Below, in pieces: positions 58,796 through 64,000 of a DNA stretch of 64,000 nt (position 1 is its first letter; each line of letters opens with the position of its first letter). The DNA is from Oscillospiraceae bacterium. GTDB taxonomy: Bacteria > Bacillota_A > Clostridia > Oscillospirales > Ruminococcaceae. The position numbers and the translations under genes are program-made. The stretch lies in NCBI GenBank assembly GCA_004558145.1, contig SFDQ01000006.1:54145-118144 (forward strand), in the 5' to 3' direction. Below the pieces are notes generated by a model that searched no databases, was not told where the DNA came from, and worked only from the letters and a program-made list of their open reading frames with translations.

Positions 58796-59552
58796 CTGCG
58801 GTGTCACCTCCCAGCAAGGTTACCACGTCTATAATCTGGTTGAAGAACTCCCTTCTGGATGCATTGCCGCGAACGATCTCATTAAACAGCCTGCCATCCT
58901 TGATAAACAGAATGCGATGCGCATAGCTGGCAGTAAACGAATCATGGGTCACCATCAGAATCGTAGACTGCAATTCCTGGTTCATCTGTTCAAACGACTC
59001 CAGCAGCATACGGGAGGATTTGGAATCCAAAGCACCGGTAGGCTCGTCAGCCAGAATCAGCGAAGGATTTTTCACCAGAACGCGAGCAGATGCCACGCGC
59101 TGCTTCTGTCCACCGGACATCTGATAGGGATATTTCTGAAGCACATCCGTAATCCCCAGTGTCTTTGCCGCGGCACGAATAGCTGCATCAATTTTGCTGG
59201 CCGGCACATTCTGGATCGTGAGAGCCAGCGCAATGTTTTCGTATGCGGTCAGCGTGTCCAGAAGGTTGAAGTCCTGAAAAACAAACCCCAACTCGTCGCG
59301 TCGGAAAGATTCCAGCTGCTTGGAATTCAATTGGGTAATATCCCGGTCATTGATCAGAATTTTACCCGCAGACACCGCGTCAATCGTCGAGATACAGTTG
59401 AGCAGAGTAGTCTTCCCACTGCCGGAAGGACCCATGATTCCCACAAACTCACCTTTGTTCACTTGGAAACTAACTTGATCAAGTGCTTTGGTTAAGCAGC
59501 TTTTGCTGCCATAGTATTTTTCGACTTTTTCTACATTCAAAATTGGCTTCAT
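58785..59552 (-). CDS. BceA-type ABC transporter ATPase
   Basis: The 255-residue ATPase has Walker A GPSGSGKTT (41–49), signature MSGGQKQR (145–152), and Walker B LILADEP. It belongs to the MacB/LolD/BceA branch. It lies between a small secreted protein gene and the BceB-type permease, with short gaps, in the same transcription unit. Confidence 0.92.
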   Translation of the reverse strand: MKPILNVEKVEKYYGSKSCLTKALDQVSFQVNKGEFVGIMGPSGSGKTTLLNCISTIDAVSAGKILINDRDITQLNSKQLESFRRDELGFVFQDFNLLDTLTAYENIALALTIQNVPASKIDAAIRAAAKTLGITDVLQKYPYQMSGGQKQRVASARVLVKNPSLILADEPTGALDSKSSRMLLESFEQMNQELQSTILMVTHDSFTASYAHRILFIKDGRLFNEIVRGNASRREFFNQIIDVVTLLGGDTADVL

Positions 59553-59567
59553 ATCTTCCTCCAGAAA

Positions 59568-59981
59568 TTACTCTACGGTAAAGTTTGCAACAGATTTGGA
59601 ACTGCCCAAGGCATAAGAAATATCAATATAAGCGTGATAATCTCCGGTAGTTAACCCGTCCTCTTGAGAGAAGGTCGATACATAGTAGCCTGCTTTATTG
59701 GCAGAAACCGTTTGGGTTTTAATAGGGGTGTTGTTATCGCTGTTGCTGTACCAGCTGATCGTTGCCTTGCCAATAAACGGCTTTTTCCGCTGGCACACGA
59801 AAGTGACCTGCTCCACATCGGCAGCAAACATGGTGGCCGTTCCTGTGAAGTTTCCGTTTTCATCGATGAAAATGCAGATCGTCGGTTGGTCCAAATCGTC
59901 CGTTTTATAATTGACCAAAAGGGCCACGCAGATCGCAACGGCCAAAACAGCTGCTAAAATAAGCAAAACGTTTTTCTGCAT
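59568..59981 (-). CDS. Secreted or membrane-anchored protein of unknown function
   Basis: The 137-residue protein has an N-terminal membrane helix (about 4–23) and an extracellular part with beta-rich sequence (TICIFIDENGNFTGTATMF, ATISWYSNSD) that may be an Ig- or GBS-Bsp-like fold. It is the first gene of the Bce-like transporter operon, downstream of an extended TGA-TATACT –10 box (60029–60024). I do not recognise the family; the position suggests it assists peptide sensing or binding. Confidence 0.75.
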   Translation of the reverse strand: MQKNVLLILAAVLAVAICVALLVNYKTDDLDQPTICIFIDENGNFTGTATMFAADVEQVTFVCQRKKPFIGKATISWYSNSDNNTPIKTQTVSANKAGYYVSTFSQEDGLTTGDYHAYIDISYALGSSKSVANFTVE

Positions 59982-60087
59982 TAGAATAACCTCCGTGAAT
60001 CATCGATTGTTTGCGACAGACACAGTATATCAGCCTGGCAGCTGTTATCCTATTGCTTTGCATTTCACGAAGATTACAGTTTTGCAA

Positions 60088-60122
60088 GAAAAGGCTCCCG
60101 CCCATCAGCGGGAGCCTTTTAC
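60088..60122 (-). terminator. Terminator overlapping the histidine kinase stop
   Basis: AAAAGGCTCCCGC / GCGGGAGCCTTTT stem whose loop carries the kinase stop codon, with a T-rich tail on the minus strand. It separates the two-component genes from the transporter genes. Confidence 0.8.
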
Positions 60123-61130
60123 TGCTGAATGAAGTTCACCAATGGGAAAAATCAAATGGACAGAAGTGCCTTTCCCAACTTCGGATTCCAATGTGATGCC
60201 AATTCCCAGACATCCGCACAGCTTTTTGCAGAGATACAGACCTATTCCGGTAGACTTGCCAAAGCGCCTGCCGTTCTCTCCTGTAAAACCTTTCTCAAAC
60301 ACTTTGGACTGATCTTGTACCGGGATTCCTATCCCATTATCCCAAACAGAAAGGACAGTACAATTTTTCTCCATTTGGGAAGATATTTGCAGCTTTCGTT
60401 CTTCTTCCCGGCAGTATTTCAAAGCATTTCCAATGAGCTGATTTAGAATAAAGGCAATCCATTTTGAATCGGTATACACAATACCACACGCTTGGGAAAC
60501 CTCTACGGAAAAGTTCTTTCGGATCAGGTCCGATGCATTTCGTGTAATAGCATCCTTGGTCAACTGGGCCAGGTCACATGGACGAACCTGATAATCAGTA
60601 TTCACCGTACTGCATTTCGCATAGTAGAGGGCCTGTTCCACATAGTCATCTATTTGCCTCAGTTCCGTATGGATAGCTCGAGTTATATGATCCTTGTGGT
60701 TATCAATGATCAGTTGCGCAGAAGCGATAGGGGTTTTGATCTCGTGAACCCATGTTTCCACATATTCCTGATATTCTTTTTGTGCGGCAGCGTACTCATT
60801 TACCCGCTCCAGCATACTGCGATTGGATCGCTTCAAAGCCCGGTAGTACACTTGTCCCTCTGCATAGTCAGGCGGTGTGATCACTTCCGACAGCAGATAC
60901 GCCTGATCCAGACTTTGCGACAGACTGTCCAGCTCGTCCAAGAAACGCTTCTCACGGTAGAATTGTATCGTCATGTAGCTCAGCAGCGGAACGAACCAGA
61001 CAAAGAATAAAACAAAAATCGTAAGAAAACGTATCCCCTGCACCGACAGGATAGCTGCAACCAGGAAAAAGGCACATCCGTTCACCACCAAAAAAGCGAA
61101 ATGCTCCTTCAGAAATTCTTTTCCTTTCAT
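60105..61130 (-). CDS. BceS-type intramembrane-sensing histidine kinase
   Basis: The 341-residue kinase has two membrane helices (about 12–30 and 34–54) separated by only a few residues, so it has no extracellular sensor. Phosphoacceptor His129 is in WVHEIKTP, and an HATPase domain with GNALKY, GIGIPVQD and STGIGLYL follows. This build is that of BceS/GraS kinases, which sense through their partner ABC transporter. It starts in the stop of the regulator gene (ATGA). Confidence 0.93.
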   Translation of the reverse strand: MKGKEFLKEHFAFLVVNGCAFFLVAAILSVQGIRFLTIFVLFFVWFVPLLSYMTIQFYREKRFLDELDSLSQSLDQAYLLSEVITPPDYAEGQVYYRALKRSNRSMLERVNEYAAAQKEYQEYVETWVHEIKTPIASAQLIIDNHKDHITRAIHTELRQIDDYVEQALYYAKCSTVNTDYQVRPCDLAQLTKDAITRNASDLIRKNFSVEVSQACGIVYTDSKWIAFILNQLIGNALKYCREEERKLQISSQMEKNCTVLSVWDNGIGIPVQDQSKVFEKGFTGENGRRFGKSTGIGLYLCKKLCGCLGIGITLESEVGKGTSVHLIFPIGELHSAVKGSR

Positions 61131-61795
61131 GGCAGCTGATACCCCAACCCCCTTCGGGTTTCGATCGTTTCCGGAAAACCAAGCTGTTCCAGCTTTTTCC
61201 TGAGCCTTGTCATATTGACAGACAAATTGTTATCATCAATAAAAGCCTCGGAACTCCACATATATTCCATCAGGTCATCTCGCGAAACAATGTTTCCTTG
61301 ATGCTGGATCAAAAAGGCAAGCATTTTTAGCTCATTCTTGGTCAGAAGTACACTTTCTCCCTGATAAGAGACGGTTCCACTGAGTAAATCGAGGAATAAA
61401 CCTTTGTATTCAATGACATCTTTTGTTTGCGCATTTTGGGAACGGCGTAATATTGCGGAAATCCTCGCTTCCAGAATGTGCAGATTATAAGGTTTTGCAA
61501 TAAAATCATCTGCTCCCAAATTCATGCTCATCAGCTCATCCACCTCGCTGTTCCGGCTGGTGACCACCAAAATAGGAATATCGGATTTCTTACGCAGTTC
61601 GCGGCAAATATGATACCCGTCCGCATAAGGCAAATTGATGTCCAACAGTACAAGATCCGGTTTTTCCTGGAGAATATCCTGCACTACATGACTGAAATTT
61701 TCCAAAGCAGATACCTTGTATCCGCAGCTTCCTAAAAATGACGCCAGTTCCTTTCGGATCGTTTCTGCATCATCCACGATCATAATTCCATTCAT
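61127..61795 (-). CDS. BceR-type response regulator (OmpR family)
   Basis: The 222-residue protein has a receiver domain with phosphoacceptor Asp52 (LLDINLP), acidic pair DD (8–9) and Lys near 102, and a C-terminal winged helix (MTRLRKKLEQLG near the end). It probably activates the Bce-like transporter genes that lie next to it. Start ATG at 61795. Confidence 0.93.
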   Translation of the reverse strand: MNGIMIVDDAETIRKELASFLGSCGYKVSALENFSHVVQDILQEKPDLVLLDINLPYADGYHICRELRKKSDIPILVVTSRNSEVDELMSMNLGADDFIAKPYNLHILEARISAILRRSQNAQTKDVIEYKGLFLDLLSGTVSYQGESVLLTKNELKMLAFLIQHQGNIVSRDDLMEYMWSSEAFIDDNNLSVNMTRLRKKLEQLGFPETIETRRGLGYQLP

Positions 61796-61949
61796 TATAT
61801 TGACTCCTAAGTTGGCTTCTGCTCAATCATCAGTATGCCTATTATGCTGACATGAAAGTTTAATTCTATTATATGTGGCAAAATCAATCCCCGCAAGGAT
61901 ATTTCCTGATGCTCAAAAGATAGATGAGTCATGTTTCTGTTGGACGCAT

Positions 61950-61982
61950 AAAAGAAACGCCATCACAGAAGATGGCGTTTCC
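61950..61982 (-). terminator. Terminator of the redox operon
   Basis: GAAACGCCATC / GATGGCGTTTC stem followed by TTTTAT on the minus strand, 19 bases after the 4Fe-4S protein stop. The rest of 61796–62000 is the AT-rich upstream region of the regulator gene. Confidence 0.85.
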
Positions 61983-62000
61983 AACTTACATTTTTCTGTT

Positions 62001-62882
62001 TCATAGAGTTCTGCCTGCGTCACTTTCCCTGCTTTGTGCATTTTCTGTTTTCTGTCGAAAGCCAAGTGAAATAGCCTTGGTTGGGCATTGCGACGCACAG
62101 TTTCCGCAGCGAATACACTCACAGCTGTTGGGCGTTTTTGTTGGATCAACATCCATCGGACAGATTTTTGCACACTTGCCGCAATGGACGCATTGTTCCT
62201 TGTCCACATTCAGATGATAGAGACTGACCTTGTTGAGCAGCCCATAGATGGCCCCCAAGGGACATAGCAGTTTGCAGAAGAAGCGGGGAATGAACATACA
62301 TCCCACCAGCGTCCCCAGCAAAATCGCCGCTTTCAGAGAAAACAACGCGCCAATCGCTTGCGCCAGATCCGGGCGCATCAGAAGCAGTGGAATACCACCT
62401 TCCAATGTTCCCGCCGGGCAAATGAACTCGCAAAATGTTGGTTTCCCGACGCCCGCATAATTGGTGATGACAATCGGAAAAACGAGAACAAACAGCACCA
62501 AAACAACATACTTCACATAGGTCAATGCCTTGGGCAGTTTTACTTTCGGAACCGGAATCTTGGCAATGATCTCCTGAATCAATCCAAATGGACAAAGGAA
62601 TCCACAGACCCAGCGCCCCAAAACTGCGCCTACCGCCAAAATGATGCCAACCACATAGAAGCTGAAATTAAAATTCATAGAATCTGACACCGCCTGCATA
62701 GCGCCGATGGGACAGGCCAGCCGTGCTGCCGGACAGGAATAGCAGTTCATACCGGGGTTGCAAAAGTTCTTCCATTTGCCCTGATAAATTCTACCCTTTG
62801 CAAAATTCCCAATGTAGGGATTGGAAAATCCAAAGGCAATGATCTGTAATAGTTTTCGTTTGACCGAATGTGTCAGTTTCAT
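62001..62882 (-). CDS. NapH/CcoG-like 4Fe-4S membrane protein
   Basis: The 293-residue protein has four or five membrane segments, Cys motifs CYSCPAARLACP and CGFLCPFG, and CKLLCPLGAIYG near residue 210. Two ferredoxin clusters end it: CVHCGKCAKICP and CIRCGNCASQCP. It should move electrons across the membrane, probably towards the thioredoxin-like lipoprotein in the same operon. The start ATG is 6 bases after the stop of the small CXXC gene. Confidence 0.9.
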   Translation of the reverse strand: MKLTHSVKRKLLQIIAFGFSNPYIGNFAKGRIYQGKWKNFCNPGMNCYSCPAARLACPIGAMQAVSDSMNFNFSFYVVGIILAVGAVLGRWVCGFLCPFGLIQEIIAKIPVPKVKLPKALTYVKYVVLVLFVLVFPIVITNYAGVGKPTFCEFICPAGTLEGGIPLLLMRPDLAQAIGALFSLKAAILLGTLVGCMFIPRFFCKLLCPLGAIYGLLNKVSLYHLNVDKEQCVHCGKCAKICPMDVDPTKTPNSCECIRCGNCASQCPTKAISLGFRQKTENAQSRESDAGRTL

Positions 62883-62888
62883 AGCGAA

Positions 62889-63047
62889 TCACCCCAGCCC
62901 AATGCATTCCATGCAAATATTTACTGCTTTATTGAAAACAAGCAAGGTTTCCCCTCTGTTAACACCCGCAGCGATAAATCCAGCTGCGATCAGCAGCAAA
63001 AGAGAAGCACACACAGGTCGTGACCGCTTTCTTATAAAGTCACGCAT
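62889..63047 (-). CDS. CD1871A-type small membrane protein with CXXC-like end
   Basis: This 52-residue protein has a basic N-terminus (MRDFIRKRSRP), one membrane helix (about 11–29), and the conserved end FNKAVNICMECIGLG. CMEC is its CxxC motif, as in the CD1871A family. Its ATG overlaps the stop region of the TlpA-like gene by 8 bases, and it is followed 6 bases later by the 4Fe-4S protein. It probably relays electrons or disulfides between the two. Confidence 0.88.
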   Translation of the reverse strand: MRDFIRKRSRPVCASLLLLIAAGFIAAGVNRGETLLVFNKAVNICMECIGLG

Positions 63048-63639
63048 GGTCCTGAACCTCATTACTTTGGTTCTCCAGATAAGAAGTTACTTCCTCCTTA
63101 TATTTCTCAATGTTGGCCTCTTCAATGATTTCACCAACGACATGACCCGAATTGTCTACAAAAAACGTTGTTGGATATACAAGGATGCCAAGCTGGATTT
63201 CCTGTAGGGCTTTATCTGGAACGATCTGAACAAAATCGACCCCGGCTTCCTCACAAATTTGTTTTGCCTGCCGTATGTTGGCCTTGCCTTCCCAACCTTC
63301 GTTGTAGTCGCAAACAATGCCAACAATCTGGACATTATCCGGCATCTCCTTAGCCCACTCTGCCAGATCCGGCAGTTCGTCAATGCATGGAGTGCAGAAG
63401 GTACCCCAACAGTTTACAACCGTGATGTCTGCATTTTCAAAAATGCTTTCATCGACCGGGTTTCCCTCCAGATCCGTGGCCTCAAAGGCCGGCATGACAG
63501 ACAGGCTATCTTCCAGAGACTGATACACCGCGGGCTGATCGTTTTCCATCTCAGGTTTGGAACTTTGTCCACAGCCGGTAAACGTTGATGCTGCAAGAGA
63601 AAGCAACAGCACTGCCACAAGGAATTTTCGTTTCATCAT
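63040..63639 (-). CDS. TlpA-family thioredoxin-like lipoprotein
   Basis: The 199-residue protein has a lipoprotein signal ending FTG-C23, and a thioredoxin fold with active site WGTFC82-TP-C85 and a cis-Pro segment (YPTTFF). TlpA/ResA-like proteins reduce disulfides outside the membrane. It is the first gene of a three-gene operon with the CXXC helix protein and the 4Fe-4S membrane protein, a known grouping in clostridia. Confidence 0.92.
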   Translation of the reverse strand: MMKRKFLVAVLLLSLAASTFTGCGQSSKPEMENDQPAVYQSLEDSLSVMPAFEATDLEGNPVDESIFENADITVVNCWGTFCTPCIDELPDLAEWAKEMPDNVQIVGIVCDYNEGWEGKANIRQAKQICEEAGVDFVQIVPDKALQEIQLGILVYPTTFFVDNSGHVVGEIIEEANIEKYKEEVTSYLENQSNEVQDHA

Positions 63640-63771
63640 GATACTCAGCCTTTCTCGCCGCTACGTTTTCTTCTGTGCGGCATGACTATATCCTACAATG
63701 AATCACGAAAAGTTCATATCGAAGTGCCTTTCAAGAACATTACATTTTTGAAAGGTAAAGACTATAACGAA

Positions 63772-63818
63772 AAAGAGAGCTAACTGACTAATCAAAATCA
63801 GTTAGCTCTCTTTTTATG
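63772..63818. terminator. Bidirectional hairpin at the element's right end
   Basis: AAAAAGAGAGCTAACTGA / TCAGTTAGCTCTCTTTTT stem with runs on both sides. No intact gene is seen between 63640 and 63950. It may be the terminator of a lost gene such as the integrase. Confidence 0.7.
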
Positions 63819-63831
63819 AATAATGAAAAAG

Positions 63832-63851
63832 TGTTGCCAAATCGTTGCCAC
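63832..63851. repeat. Arm-type site, right end
   Basis: TGTTGCCAAATCGTTGCCAC, matching the left-end pair in both half-sites and in the four-base spacer length, 59 bases from the right core. Confidence 0.65.
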
Positions 63852-63910
63852 GGAGGGCCTTAACCCCTCAAAAACCTAGTAACTACGGGCTTTTCCAGGC
63901 CTCTGAAATC

Positions 63911-63921
63911 ATTCCCACTCG
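63911..63921. repeat. Right attachment-site core
   Basis: ATTCCCACTCG, identical to the left core. On the minus strand it is read as GAG-TGG-GAA-TGA, again a Glu-Trp-Glu-stop end. Confidence 0.72.
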
Positions 63922-63952
63922 TTGTTGGGCATCATATTTAACGGATTTTGCT

Positions 63953-64000
63953 TCATAAATTTGATACCTCATTTTTTTGATTATTTGATGTGTCCATATT
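63953..64000 (-). CDS. 3' end of an unidentified minus-strand gene
   Basis: The last 15 codons of an open frame that enters from the right edge (…SNNQKNEVSNL, stop) are AT-rich. A 15-codon frame (MKQNPLNMMPNNEWE, 63956–63909) overlaps its stop by ATGA and ends at the right core. The DNA is not the body of guaA, so a further mobile element probably begins here. Confidence 0.35.
   Translation of the reverse strand, partial: NMDTSNNQKNEVSNL

Larger units (their letters stand above)
56384..63921. mobile_element. AT-rich integrated element at the guaA 3' end, integrase-less
   Basis: A stretch of about 7.5 kb has clearly lower GC and different codon use than the rest of the window. It is bounded by the direct repeat ATTCCCACTCG (56384–56394 and 63911–63921), with arm-type repeats TGTTGCCA-N4-GTTGCCAC just inside both ends. 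The complement of the repeat, GAGTGGGAAT, is the usual end of guaA, a known tyrosine-recombinase target. Cargo: a Bce-like ABC transporter and two-component system, and a TlpA–CXXC–4Fe-4S operon. No integrase, relaxase or replication gene is found inside. Confidence 0.72.

Noticed and set aside
56384..63921. A plasmid or prophage remnant rather than a genomic element
   Set aside because: No replication, phage structural or lysis genes are seen. The repeats and arm sites fit site-specific chromosomal integration better.

Overview
The window is a chromosome segment of a GC-rich, anaerobic, low-oxygen-lifestyle Firmicute, most likely a gut member of the Oscillospiraceae/Ruminococcaceae (Faecalibacterium–Subdoligranulum–Gemmiger-like). 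The reasons are the very GC-rich third codon positions, AAAGGAGG ribosome sites, the FtsZ and DivIVA types, the SCIFF ranthipeptide with its radical-SAM maturase, DnaD/DnaI-type replication proteins and several ferredoxin-like proteins. The genus is inference; family-level placement is moderately safe.

Region by region. (1) 1–20.4 kb holds cell-wall and division genes: the end of an FtsW/SpoVE-type SEDS protein, murG, divIB/ftsQ, two glutamine-dependent asparagine synthetase homologues around an ATP-grasp amino-acid ligase that resembles D-aspartate ligases, a MurE-type ligase, an Hsp70/J-protein pair, a class B PBP with PASTA domains, a second SEDS protein, murA, ftsZ and a DivIVA-like coiled coil. 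(2) 20.4–34.3 kb is mixed housekeeping: a two-copy hairpin repeat, tRNA-Gly(CCC), a CapA-like protein, a YbhJ-like aconitase, PHP and TSCPD proteins, a MATE exporter, DnaD and DnaI-like proteins, DegV, a flavin reductase, and the SCIFF peptide/maturase operon followed by an Orn/Lys/Arg decarboxylase-type enzyme. (3) 34.3–45.2 kb holds a split chromate transporter with a divergent LysR regulator, a BlaI/BlaR1-type repressor–protease pair, a ferredoxin/NapH-like pair, an ECF sigma factor with a membrane partner, and an mgtA Mg2+ ATPase behind an elaborate leader (M-box riboswitch, terminator, 24-codon Arg-rich ORF, second terminator). (4) 45.2–56.3 kb has a LacI regulator with a PhnDCEE-type transporter, a 5'-nucleotidase-like phosphatase and an inositol-monophosphatase-like enzyme, then a sigma-like protein, an S51 peptidase, a methyltransferase and an unknown 525-residue protein.

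(5) 56.4–63.9 kb is sharply AT-richer and is bounded by an 11-bp direct repeat, ATTCCCACTCG, whose complement reads as the last codons of guaA (Glu-Trp-Glu-stop). A matching pair of TGTTGCCA-N4-GTTGCCAC arm sites lies just inside both ends. I read this as an integrated element at the 3' end of guaA with no integrase of its own. Its cargo is a BceRS/BceAB-like peptide-antibiotic resistance module with an extra secreted protein, plus a TlpA–CXXC–4Fe-4S membrane redox operon. Sequence beyond the right repeat is still AT-rich and is not the guaA body, so a second element probably lies next to it.

Functionally, the first 20 kb build and divide the cell wall, probably with an amidated D-Asp-type cross-bridge. 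The strongest leads for new biology are the guaA element, the double-terminator mgtA leader, the D-Asp-ligase/AsnB/MurE cluster, and the phosphonate-type importer that is paired with phosphomonoesterases and has no C–P lyase in view.
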